From an uncultured Clostridia bacterium (lineage in GTDB: Bacteria > Bacillota > Clostridia > Oscillospirales > Acutalibacteraceae), in assembly GCA_947652665.1 (NCBI GenBank), contig CANTDZ010000003.1:1-51921 (forward strand): a DNA stretch of 51,921 nucleotides, given 5' to 3'. Under the pieces are notes generated by a model. The model was given only the letters and a program-made list of their open reading frames with translations, did no database searches and had not been told where the DNA came from. A program made the translations under genes and the position numbers. Of this stretch, positions 41,619 through 49,454 are shown one piece after another (positions within the stretch are counted from its first letter, which is position 1; the number at the start of each line of letters is the position of its first letter).

Positions 41619-42398
41619 TCAAAGCGGGAAAAGCACGATAAAAATCCAGCCCAAAGTGAGGCTCGCCAGGTTGGCCGCAAATGTGAAGGCCGCCGTGACG
41701 AGCTTCTTTTTTTCTTTTACGAAGGTGCACAGCAGGAGGAGCTCCAGCAGGAAGATGACGGGCTCGGCAAAGAGCAGCACCATAATAAAGATGGAGTGGG
41801 TCTCCAGCTGCTGGCCGAACAGGAACAGGTTGAGCCCCGCCTGGGTGATGAGGTTGGTGACAAGGAAGTCGAACCAGCTTTCCTTCTGCCGGTAGCCGAA
41901 CCGCCAGAACACCACCCCTTCGATGAGCAGGGTCGAGCCCAGCCGCAGCAGGAATTTCAGCGCCACCCACCAGAGGGGATGCTCGCCCTCCAGCAGCCGG
42001 CCGTTGGGGATGTCTAAGGTCAAAAGGCGGCTGTAGCCCGTGTACCAGGTGGGCAGGCCGTCCAGGGGCAGCACCAGGTGGACGCCCTGCCCCCGGGCCA
42101 CCAGGGCGGCTTCCACCTGGGCATCGGGGGGCATATCGTAGCGGAACTCCAGCATCCAGGGGGACAAGTCGCCATACCACTGGTAGTACCGTGTGAAGGG
42201 CCGCTTTTTAAGCTCCAGCTGGATGTCCGACACCTGTTTGGACTGCGCGTCCGTTAGCTGGATGGACACGTCCAAATCCTCCGGCCCGCCCCGCACCAGG
42301 ATGGTCAGGCTGGGGGGTTCGGCGGAGTTGGCCAGGGCGGTTATGGGGAAAGCCAAGACCAGCAGGGCGGTAAAAGCCGCCGCAAGAAATCTTTTCAT
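41619..42398 (-). CDS. Exported membrane protein of unknown function
   Basis: 259 aa. Signal peptide (MKRFLAAAFTALLVLAFPITALA), then ~130 residues outside the membrane with a beta-rich pattern, then about four membrane helices in the C-terminal half, ending in a hydrophobic helix. The extracytoplasmic part includes tyrosine and tryptophan repeats (RYYQWYG, WYTGYS) but no catalytic motif I recognise. GGAGG precedes the start. Confidence 0.75.
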   Translation of the reverse strand: MKRFLAAAFTALLVLAFPITALANSAEPPSLTILVRGGPEDLDVSIQLTDAQSKQVSDIQLELKKRPFTRYYQWYGDLSPWMLEFRYDMPPDAQVEAALVARGQGVHLVLPLDGLPTWYTGYSRLLTLDIPNGRLLEGEHPLWWVALKFLLRLGSTLLIEGVVFWRFGYRQKESWFDFLVTNLITQAGLNLFLFGQQLETHSIFIMVLLFAEPVIFLLELLLLCTFVKEKKKLVTAAFTFAANLASLTLGWIFIVLFPL

Positions 42399-42416
42399 TC
42401 AATCTCCTCCACATAC

Positions 42417-42450
42417 AAAAAGGACGCTCTCCACAAGAGCGCCCCTCTTT
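42417..42450 (-). terminator. Terminator after the TfoX-like gene
   Basis: GGACGCTCT (42422-42430) pairs with AGAGCGCCC (42436-42444) with one G-U; the minus-strand tail is TTTTT (42421-42417). A T-rich stretch on the plus side also suggests bidirectional use. Confidence 0.8.
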
Positions 42451-42464
42451 TTTCAATCTGGAAT

Positions 42465-42713
42465 TTATAACTGCTGAAAGAACGCTTTTAACTCTGACTT
42501 GCAAACGGCGTCCAGCCGCTTTATTTCAACACCTTGTATTGCGGCCTCCAAATGATAAAGAATAACAACACAAGTGTTGGGATATAGCTCTTTAAGCCGG
42601 AATACGGCTTGTTTACTGCCAATAGCTTTTAAGTCTTCCGCTGTATGTATGCCGACTGCATGAAGCTTCTTCTCCATTGTTTTCCCAAGTCCTAACGATG
42701 TAACAGCAGCCAT
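42465..42713 (-). CDS. TfoX C-terminal-domain protein, 82 aa
   Basis: The sequence SLGLGKTMEKKLHAVGIHTAEDLKAIG is the helix-hairpin-helix-like TfoX_C domain, written here as the family hallmark G..(M/T)..KL...GI....DL...G. The N-terminal TfoX domain is absent, as in many stand-alone copies. AGGAG precedes the start. The gene is ~43% GC against ~60% in its neighbours, suggesting recent acquisition. Role in Firmicutes unknown; TfoX regulates competence in Proteobacteria, which should not be assumed here. Confidence 0.8.
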   Translation of the reverse strand: MAAVTSLGLGKTMEKKLHAVGIHTAEDLKAIGSKQAVFRLKELYPNTCVVILYHLEAAIQGVEIKRLDAVCKSELKAFFQQL

Positions 42714-42751
42714 AGCTTTCTCCTAGTGCTTTTAACTTTCCATTGACAAGC

Positions 42752-43981
42752 TTACAGGAACTGCATGGGGTCCACGCGGTTGCCGTTCTGGTAGACCTCA
42801 AAGTGGAGATGGGGCCCGGTAACGTTGCCGGTAGCGCCCTCGTAGCCCACAATCTGTCCCGCCGAGATCGTCTGGCCCTTGCTGACAGCCACGCTGCTCA
42901 GGTGGGCATAACGGGTGGTATAGGTGCCGTTGTGGTAAATGAGCACGTAATAGCCCCAGGACATTCCCCAGGAGTCGTAGTTGTTGGCCTCAATGACGGT
43001 GCCGGACTCCGCCGCGACCACAGCCGTGCCGTAGGGCCCTGCGATGTCCAGGCCCTTATGGCCCGGGTAGCCGTTGTATCCGGCCGATATGTAAGACACG
43101 CCAGGCAGGGGCCAAATGGGGTTAAACCCGGCCACGCCGCCGCCCCCGCTGGGGTAGACCACGGAGCCTCCGCCGCCCCCGCCGTTGGCGGCTGCATTGG
43201 CAGCGGCCTCTTCGGCCAGACGCTTTTGTTCTTCTTCATATTTGCGCTGGGCTTCAATCAACGCAGCGATCTCCGCCTCGTTGGCGTCCAGCTCCTCCTG
43301 ATTGCGCTGGAGGGTGTTTTGGGTGGCAGCCTGCGCGCCCTGCAAATCCTCAATGGCCTGGGCGTTTTCTTTATAGAGGCCGTCCAGTTCTTCCTGCTTG
43401 GATTCCAGCGTCTTTTTCAGCTCCGCGACCTTGGCCTTCTGGGCTTCGCACTCGGTGCGCTCGTCCTCGGTAGCTTCCATATAAGCTTTGATTTTGTCGA
43501 CCAGCTCCTTGTCCCGGCGGCTCATAGCGTTGATGAGCTCGGTGCGGGTGGAGAAATCGCTGAAGCTGGTGGAGTCCAGCAAAATCTGCAGGGTGTTTAC
43601 CGACCCGGCCTTGTACAGCGCCACAACCCTCTGCCGGAACTCCTGGATGGTGTCGCTCATTTCTTCCTCAGACTTGTCCAGCTTCATGGTCAGCTCTTTG
43701 ATGCTCAAATTCAAAGCGTCAATATCCTGGATGGCCGAGTCGATCTGGTCCTCCACCACGTCGATCTGCTTTTGCAGGGTTTCCTGATACTCCTGCTTCT
43801 GGGCCTCGTCGTCCCGAAGCTGTTCCAGCTGGGCCTGCAGGTTGTCGCGCTCGGCCTGGAGCTGGGTCTGCTCGGCTTCGATCTCCGAAATGGTACGGGC
43901 CATAGCATTCAGGGGCGTAGCGGCGAATATGCAAAGGGCCATCAGCCCGGCGCTTATGCGCTTGCGAAGCTTGTGGTTCAT
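42752..43981 (-). CDS. Secreted coiled-coil M23 murein hydrolase (EnvC/CwlO-like)
   Basis: 409 aa from ATG 43981, with AAGGAAG upstream; an earlier frame start lacks an RBS. Signal peptide, then a long coiled coil (residues ~30-250, dense in Glu, Gln, Lys and Leu), a Gly-rich linker, and a LytM/M23 domain with GHKGLD (zinc H and D), RYAHLS and HLHFEV. All metal ligands are present, so it may be an active endopeptidase, unlike inactive EnvC forms. It cuts peptide cross-links during growth or division. A WalR-like box lies upstream. Confidence 0.9.
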   Translation of the reverse strand: MNHKLRKRISAGLMALCIFAATPLNAMARTISEIEAEQTQLQAERDNLQAQLEQLRDDEAQKQEYQETLQKQIDVVEDQIDSAIQDIDALNLSIKELTMKLDKSEEEMSDTIQEFRQRVVALYKAGSVNTLQILLDSTSFSDFSTRTELINAMSRRDKELVDKIKAYMEATEDERTECEAQKAKVAELKKTLESKQEELDGLYKENAQAIEDLQGAQAATQNTLQRNQEELDANEAEIAALIEAQRKYEEEQKRLAEEAAANAAANGGGGGGSVVYPSGGGGVAGFNPIWPLPGVSYISAGYNGYPGHKGLDIAGPYGTAVVAAESGTVIEANNYDSWGMSWGYYVLIYHNGTYTTRYAHLSSVAVSKGQTISAGQIVGYEGATGNVTGPHLHFEVYQNGNRVDPMQFL

Positions 43982-44163
43982 AGCGGTTACTTCCTTTCGC
44001 GAGAGCATTAGTTACACGTTTGTAACCATATTGTACTCCTTTTTGACCTCTCTATTTTTCTAAAAAGGAAATATTCTGTAAATAAACTTTGAAATTGGAC
44101 AGGCCGTGCCGTAGGAATACCATATATAGTTGATTTTGGCGGTTTTGCGGGGAAAAAATATTT

Positions 44164-44382
44164 TTACTTGCGGGCCACGTAATGCCGGTAGCGCCGGGAG
44201 GGCGGCGGGGTATAGATGGAGTGCGGCAGCTTTTCCGGCTTCTTAGGCGTGCAGGACGCCCGGAGCAGGATGCGCCTCTTGGGCGGCCGGGCGCAGAGCC
44301 GGGCCCCCAGGGCCACGCCGAAGATGCCCACTCCCGTAAGCCCCCAGCCCCAGATACCCATCAGGCGGGAGAGGAGATCCAT
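44164..44382 (-). CDS. Small basic membrane protein, 72 aa
   Basis: One hydrophobic helix (residues ~8-28, W-G-W-G-L-T-G-V-G) followed by a strongly basic, Pro-rich tail. AAGGGGG lies ~7 nt before ATG 44382. It starts 11 nt downstream of the next-listed gene in the same direction, so it is part of the spoIIP operon. Not recognised; possibly a sporulation-linked small protein (inference from context only). Confidence 0.5.
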   Translation of the reverse strand: MDLLSRLMGIWGWGLTGVGIFGVALGARLCARPPKRRILLRASCTPKKPEKLPHSIYTPPPSRRYRHYVARK

Positions 44383-44393
44383 CCAATGCCCCC

Positions 44394-44735
44394 TTACTTG
44401 TGCGGGATGCAGCCGAAATCACAGAGGAAGTCAATGGCGCTGTCGAGCCCGGTGGCGTCGATGTCCTCCTCTATGCCGAATGCCTTTATATGCAGCTTGG
44501 GCGGGTCGGACTGCCTGTCCAGTGCCACGGGCGGCGTGCTGTCCCCGAAGCTCAGCTTGCGGCCCTGGTAGTCCACAACTAACAGGCCGGCCGCTGTCAT
44601 AAAGACGAACAGGCTCAGGGCCAGGGAGAACCAGAAGGCCCGCCTTTCCTCCCGCTTTGGTTGATTTTTCCTTTTTGCCACCGCGCTAGACCGCCTTTCT
44701 TTTTTTACTAGCATGGCCAGCGCGGGGCCATCCAT
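44394..44735 (-). CDS. Hypothetical single-pass membrane protein, 113 aa
   Basis: A basic N-terminal region, one membrane helix (residues ~34-54) and a ~58-residue outer part rich in Asp that ends with FLCDFGCIPHK, containing two cysteines. It starts 8 nt after the spoIIP stop, with no good RBS, so translation may be coupled; ATG 44714 is an alternative start. No family recognised. Confidence 0.6.
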   Translation of the reverse strand: MDGPALAMLVKKERRSSAVAKRKNQPKREERRAFWFSLALSLFVFMTAAGLLVVDYQGRKLSFGDSTPPVALDRQSDPPKLHIKAFGIEEDIDATGLDSAIDFLCDFGCIPHK

Positions 44736-44743
44736 ACCTGGGA

Positions 44744-45826
44744 TTATTTTCCAAGAAGCGTTTCCGCCAAAATTTCGCCCAGCAGGCTGCCCGTGTATTT
44801 GGCTTCGCCCACGGTGTTGACCTCGGTGCCCACCTCGATGAGCAGGGAGCCTTTTGTGGCGTTCATATTGTACTTGTTGTTGGAAAAGCTCAGGGGGCGG
44901 GGCAGGTCGGGGTACAGCTGCATGGCGGTCTGCTGGACGCGCAGGGCCAGGTGCAGGTTGTCGCGCCAGTCGGGAAAGTCGCCCCAGCCGCCGTCGGCAT
45001 CGCAGCCAGCCAGCACCATAAACTGGGCAGCCTTGCGCCCGTTTATCTCGGCCGTGGGCTTATATTTGACGCCCTCCTGGGTGGTCATGGAATCCCGGTG
45101 CAGGTCGATGGTGACTTGTATGGTAGGGTACTGGGCCAGGTTGTTTTGCAGCACCTCCCAGGAGCGGGAGTAGGAGCCATTAAAAAGCGTGTCGTTCACA
45201 GACGTGTCGTGCACCACGCCGATGCCCCGGGCTTCCAGAGCCTTCTTGACCTCCTGGCCCACGGCCACGACGCTCTTGTCTTGGTTCTGGGTGCGGGTCT
45301 CCATGTCTGTGTAATAGAAGCCGGTGTGGGCGTCCATGTACGATTCGGAGGTGTGGGTGTGGTAGAGCAGCACCTCAATGCTGCCGTCGCCCTTTAGCTG
45401 GACGGCGGGGTCTTCCAAAAGCTCGGCGTTTAGGTCGGTGCCGGATTCCGTGGTGTCCTTCACGAAGAAGTTGTCGATTTGCTGGCCGCCCTCCAGGTGG
45501 ATTTCCTCCACGGAGCCTGTAGCGCGGCCGGGCTCGGGGGTGGCGGAAAGCCCGGGGAGCAGGTCGCTGTGGAAGGGGACGACGCCGTCATCGGGCAGGA
45601 AATATTCCATCTCGCCGGAGAGGGTGGTGGAGGCTGCGTCCGGGCCGCTGGCAGGGGTGGGGGAGGGGGTATTGGCAGGTTCCGCCTGGATGCCTGCGGC
45701 AAAGAGCAGGGCGTCCTCCCCCTGCTCCCGGGCCCACTGCTGGAGCCTGCCCCCGGCGCACCAGACGCACACGGCGGCGGAGGCGATTATAATGAGATTC
45801 CGGAAAAATTTCCTCAATGTCTGCAT
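44744..45826 (-). CDS. spoIIP: Stage II sporulation protein P
   Basis: 360 aa from ATG 45826, because GGAGG (within a longer GTG-initiated frame) then acts as RBS. One N-terminal membrane helix, a Pro/Ser/Thr-rich linker, then the SpoIIP amidase/endopeptidase domain: LLYHTHTSESY with the zinc histidines, IDLHRDS and LIEVGTEVNT near the C-terminus (Glu). Together with SpoIID and SpoIIM it thins septal peptidoglycan and drives engulfment in the mother cell. Its presence indicates that the organism belongs to an endospore-forming lineage. Confidence 0.93.
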   Translation of the reverse strand: MQTLRKFFRNLIIIASAAVCVWCAGGRLQQWAREQGEDALLFAAGIQAEPANTPSPTPASGPDAASTTLSGEMEYFLPDDGVVPFHSDLLPGLSATPEPGRATGSVEEIHLEGGQQIDNFFVKDTTESGTDLNAELLEDPAVQLKGDGSIEVLLYHTHTSESYMDAHTGFYYTDMETRTQNQDKSVVAVGQEVKKALEARGIGVVHDTSVNDTLFNGSYSRSWEVLQNNLAQYPTIQVTIDLHRDSMTTQEGVKYKPTAEINGRKAAQFMVLAGCDADGGWGDFPDWRDNLHLALRVQQTAMQLYPDLPRPLSFSNNKYNMNATKGSLLIEVGTEVNTVGEAKYTGSLLGEILAETLLGK

Positions 45827-45866
45827 AGAAATGTTTACCTCCACAAAAAAATTTACAAATTCCCCC

Positions 45867-45895
45867 TTGTGGTGGGGGCTGTGCTTTAGTATAAT
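45867..45895 (+). promoter_or_regulatory. Promoter of the citrate synthase gene
   Basis: TTGTGG (45867-45872), 17 nt, TATAAT (45890-45895), 37 nt before ATG 45933. The 106-nt gap is shared with the divergent spoIIP gene, for which I could not identify a sigma-E/F promoter with confidence. Confidence 0.7.
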
Positions 45896-45932
45896 AAATC
45901 CTAAAACAAGAAAACGAGAAAGGAGAGATTAT

Positions 45933-47273
45933 ATGTCTATTTATTCGGAGATCCGGCCGGAGGTGCGGGAATTTTCCCGCTTGTGCCTGGAAAACAATCA
46001 GATTGACCCGGACCTTTACCAGCAGTATGATGTCAAGCGCGGCCTGCGCGACCTGAACGGCAAAGGCGTTCTGACGGGGCTGACGAACATCTCGGAGATT
46101 GAAGCCAGCAAGGTGGTAGACAGAAAAACCGTCCCCTGCGAGGGCAAGCTTTTCTACAGGGGGTATAATGTGGAGGAGCTCATCCGCCGCCAGCCCAAGG
46201 GGGATAATTTCGGATATGAGCGCATCGCGTACCTGCTGCTTTTTGGCGACCTGCCCCAGGAGGAGCCCTTCAAAAAATTCTGTGAGCTGCTGTCCTTTTA
46301 CCGGACGCTGCCCACCAGCTTTGTGCGGGACATCATCATGAAGGCTCCCAGCAGCGACATGATGAACACCCTGGCCCGCAGCGTGCTCACCTTATATTCC
46401 TATGACGAAGCAGCCGAAGATATTTCTGTAGAGAACGTTTTGCGGCAGTGCATCCAGCTGATCGCGCTGTTCCCGCTTTTGTCGGTGTACGGCTACCAGG
46501 CCTACCGGCACTATCACGATGGCCAGAGCCTGTTCATCCACCAGCCCGACCCCAAGCTGTCCACGGCCGAAAACATCCTGCGCATCCTGCGCCCGGACTG
46601 CCAGTATACCGAACTGGAGGCCAAGGTGCTGGACATCGCGCTCATTCTCCATGCCGATCACGGCGGCGGCAACAACTCTACCTTTACCACCCACGTGGTC
46701 ACTTCTTCGGGCACGGATACGTACTCGGCCATCGCGGCGGCGCTGGGCTCCTTAAAGGGCCCCAAGCACGGCGGCGCCAATATCAAGGTTGTGCAGATGT
46801 TCGAGGACATCAAGGAGCACGTGAAGGACTGGGGCGACGAGGAGGAGATCACGGCGTATTTGCAGAAGCTCCTGCACAAGGAGGCCTTCGACCGTTCCGG
46901 CCTCATCTACGGCATGGGCCATGCGGTTTACTCCATGTCCGACCCCCGCGCCAAGACCATGGCCAGCTTTGTAGAGGGCCTGTCGGCGGAGAAGGGCCGC
47001 ACGGAGGAATACAAGCTTTACACCAACGTGGAGCGCCTGGCTGTGCAGCTCATCACCAAGGAGCGCAAAATCTACAAGGGCGTCTCGGCCAACGTGGACT
47101 TCTACAGCGGCTTCATTTACAGTATGCTCGATTTGCCCATGGAGCTCTACACGCCCATTTTTGCCATCTCCCGTATTGCGGGGTGGAGCGCCCACCGCAT
47201 TGAGGAGCTGATAGGCGGCGGCAAGATTATACGTCCGGCGTACATGGCCGTGCAGCCGCGCCGGGAAATTTGA
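45933..47273 (+). CDS. Citrate synthase
   Basis: 446 aa from ATG 45933, 7 nt after AAAGGAGAG; the frame extends upstream only through the spoIIP region. It has an N-terminal helical extension. Catalytic residues are seen in LHADHGGGNNSTF (His), GMGHAVY (His) and NVDFYSGF (Asp). Condenses acetyl-CoA with oxaloacetate; an anaerobe would use this for glutamate synthesis. A methylcitrate synthase role is possible but no prp genes are near. Confidence 0.92.
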   Translation: MSIYSEIRPEVREFSRLCLENNQIDPDLYQQYDVKRGLRDLNGKGVLTGLTNISEIEASKVVDRKTVPCEGKLFYRGYNVEELIRRQPKGDNFGYERIAYLLLFGDLPQEEPFKKFCELLSFYRTLPTSFVRDIIMKAPSSDMMNTLARSVLTLYSYDEAAEDISVENVLRQCIQLIALFPLLSVYGYQAYRHYHDGQSLFIHQPDPKLSTAENILRILRPDCQYTELEAKVLDIALILHADHGGGNNSTFTTHVVTSSGTDTYSAIAAALGSLKGPKHGGANIKVVQMFEDIKEHVKDWGDEEEITAYLQKLLHKEAFDRSGLIYGMGHAVYSMSDPRAKTMASFVEGLSAEKGRTEEYKLYTNVERLAVQLITKERKIYKGVSANVDFYSGFIYSMLDLPMELYTPIFAISRIAGWSAHRIEELIGGGKIIRPAYMAVQPRREI

Positions 47274-47290
47274 CAGATAGAAAATAAAAC

Positions 47291-47339
47291 ATAAAGAAGG
47301 GCCCCGCCTGCGCAAACCACAGGCGGGGCCCTTCTTTAT
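47291..47339. terminator. Strong bidirectional terminator
   Basis: A 19-bp perfect stem: ATAAAGAAGGGCCCCGCCT (47291-47309) against its complement at 47321-47339. The outer A/T part provides T-tails in both directions, for citrate synthase and for the convergent methionine operon. Confidence 0.95.
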
Positions 47340-47344
47340 CTAAT

Positions 47345-47812
47345 TTACACTCTAAGCCTCGAAAAATCCGTGACCTTTTCCAGCACCTTCACGACTTCTG
47401 CCAGGCCGTGCTCGTCGCTTTCCTGGAACCGTCCCGTCTCCGGGCTGTCAATATCCAGCACGCCTACAATTCGGCCGCCGCTGCGGATAGGCAGGACGAT
47501 TTCCGAACGGGATGCGCTGTCACAGGCAATGTGCCCGGGGAACGCGTGCACGTCGTCCACCCGCTGGGGCTTTCCGGTTTCCACGGCCGTACCGCACACG
47601 CCGCGGCCTACTTCGATGCGCACGCAGGCCACCTTCCCCTGGAAGGGCCCCACGACCAGGCTGCCCTGGTCCATCAGGTAAAAGCCTGCCCAGTTGATCC
47701 GGTCCAGGCCTTCGTTCAGGATGGCCGAAGCGTTGGACAGCACCGGCACGAAATCTTGGTCGATTTCGGACACGGCTTCGATCTGCTGGGCCATCAGTTG
47801 ATAATCCGCCAT
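47345..47812 (-). CDS. msrC: Free methionine-(R)-sulfoxide reductase (GAF type)
   Basis: 155 aa from ATG 47812, with AAGGAGG upstream; a longer frame is a shadow of metI. GAF fold: INWAGFYL, VACVRIEVGRGVCG and IVGVLDIDSP. Cysteines 63, 73 and 97 have spacings of 10 and 24 residues, matching the catalytic and resolving cysteines of fRMsr (YtsP/YebR type). It reduces the free R isomer, not protein-bound. Located at the end of metQ-metN-metI, so imported methionine sulfoxide can be repaired. Confidence 0.88.
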   Translation of the reverse strand: MADYQLMAQQIEAVSEIDQDFVPVLSNASAILNEGLDRINWAGFYLMDQGSLVVGPFQGKVACVRIEVGRGVCGTAVETGKPQRVDDVHAFPGHIACDSASRSEIVLPIRSGGRIVGVLDIDSPETGRFQESDEHGLAEVVKVLEKVTDFSRLRV

Positions 47813-47823
47813 TTTGAACCTCC

Positions 47824-48483
47824 TTAGGACAGCCGCTTGTACAAGTGGTTGCCGATCATCTGGATAAGCTGGACAAACACGATCAGGATGATGGAACAGA
47901 CGACCAGGTAGTCCGTCCGGTATTGCTGGTAGCCGAACCGTATGGCAATGTCGCCAATGCCGCCGCCGCCCACGGTGCCGGCCATGGCCGAGTAGCCTAC
48001 CAGGGAAATAATCAGCAGCACCACGCCGTTTAAGATGCGGGGCACCGACTCCTTGATATAGACCCTCCACAAAATCTGCCAGTTGGACGCCCCAAAGGAC
48101 TTGGCCGCCTCGATGACCCCCGGGTCGGTTTCCCGCAGGCTGGTCTCGATGATGCGGGCGATGAAGGGAATGGCCGACAGGGTCAGCGGCACAATGGACG
48201 CCGTGGTTCCGATCGCCTTGCCCACTACCAGCCGGGTGAAGGGGATTACCAGCACCAGCAGAATCACAAAGGGGAAGCTGCGGAACACGTTGACCAAAAA
48301 GCTTAAAATCTCATAGACCGGCCGGATAGGCCGCAGCCCGTCCGGCGCGGTGAGCGTCAGGATGATGGCCGGGATGAACCCGATCACCACGGAAAACAGG
48401 GTCGACCAGAACACCATATACAGCGTCTGCCACAGGGCCGTCAGGATGACGCCGCCCATGCTTGCATTCGAAACGATACCCAT
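47824..48483 (-). CDS. metI: Methionine ABC transporter permease
   Basis: 219 aa from ATG 48483 with GGGAGGTG upstream (a longer frame overlaps metN). Five membrane helices and the EAA loop (IEAAKSFGASNWQILWRV), plus the MetI-type LVGYSAMAGTVGGGGIGDIA. Forms the pore of the methionine importer. The start codon shares a base with the metN stop, so the genes are coupled. Confidence 0.93.
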   Translation of the reverse strand: MGIVSNASMGGVILTALWQTLYMVFWSTLFSVVIGFIPAIILTLTAPDGLRPIRPVYEILSFLVNVFRSFPFVILLVLVIPFTRLVVGKAIGTTASIVPLTLSAIPFIARIIETSLRETDPGVIEAAKSFGASNWQILWRVYIKESVPRILNGVVLLIISLVGYSAMAGTVGGGGIGDIAIRFGYQQYRTDYLVVCSIILIVFVQLIQMIGNHLYKRLS

Positions 48484-49451
48484 CACAGCACCTCCCAGGC
48501 GACTTTTTTCGATTCCAGGAAATTGCACACGGCTTCCTTGTCCGCTTCCTCTACGTTGAGCACCAGGCTCCCATAGACGTTGTCGCGGAAATCCTCCAGC
48601 TTGGCCCAGCAGATGCTGAAGTCCCGGCCCAGCTCCCGGGCCATCTGCGTGACCACCGGCTCCCCCGAGTCCTCGCCCAGGAAGAAGATCTGGATGTTCA
48701 CGCCCTCTGTTGGCAGAAGCTCGCTGCTGTCCCGCAAAAACGCTTTGATTTCCGGGTGAGCCGGCCGGATGAACAGTTCTTCGGGACGGCCCTGGGCCAG
48801 CACGCTGCCGTTATGTAAAAACGCGACCCGGCCGCAAATCTGCTTGACCACCTCCATCTGGTGGGTGACGATGGCCACGGTAATGCCCATTTCCCGGTTG
48901 ATGCGCTGCAAAAGGCTTAAAATGCCCTTGGTGATTTCCGGGTCCAAGGCGCTGGTAGCTTCGTCGCACAGCAGGAACTGGGGGTCCAGCACCAGGGCCC
49001 GGGCAATGGCCACCCGCTGTTTCTGGCCGCCGGAAAGCTCCCGGGGCTTGGCGTGCATCTTTTCCTCCAGGCCCACCAGGCCGATGAGCTCCCGGATTTT
49101 CTTTTTGCTTTCCTCGGACTTCGTGCTGATGCCCCAAAACTTCATGGGCAGCGCCACGTTTTCGTAAACATCCAGGCGCTCCAAGAGGTTGAAGCTTTGG
49201 AAGATCATGCCCATGCGCTTTTGCAGATTGCGCAGCTGGGCCTTGTCCTGGCTGCTTACCAGGGTGCCGTCCACCACGATCTTGCCGGAATCATAGGGCT
49301 CCAGTCCGTTGATGCAGCGCAGCAGGGTCGATTTGCCCGCGCCGCTCTGCCCTACGATGCCGTAAATTTCGTGATCCTTTATTTCAAGGGAAATTCCTTT
49401 CAGGACTTCCACATCCTGAAAGGATTTCCGCACGTTGCTTATTTCGATCAT
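48483..49451 (-). CDS. metN: Methionine ABC transporter ATP-binding protein
   Basis: 322 aa. Walker A GQSGAGKST, signature LSGGQKQR, Walker B FLLCDEATSALDPE and H-loop VTHQMEV. The C-terminal ~80 residues form the NIL (ACT-like) domain that in MetN binds methionine and gives transinhibition. It couples ATP hydrolysis to uptake. Three nucleotides separate it from metQ. Confidence 0.95.
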   Translation of the reverse strand: MIEISNVRKSFQDVEVLKGISLEIKDHEIYGIVGQSGAGKSTLLRCINGLEPYDSGKIVVDGTLVSSQDKAQLRNLQKRMGMIFQSFNLLERLDVYENVALPMKFWGISTKSEESKKKIRELIGLVGLEEKMHAKPRELSGGQKQRVAIARALVLDPQFLLCDEATSALDPEITKGILSLLQRINREMGITVAIVTHQMEVVKQICGRVAFLHNGSVLAQGRPEELFIRPAHPEIKAFLRDSSELLPTEGVNIQIFFLGEDSGEPVVTQMARELGRDFSICWAKLEDFRDNVYGSLVLNVEEADKEAVCNFLESKKVAWEVL

Positions 49452-49454
49452 GGT

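Noticed and set aside
45378-45932. An N-terminal extension of citrate synthase
   Set aside because: It lies antisense to spoIIP; promoter and RBS support ATG 45933.
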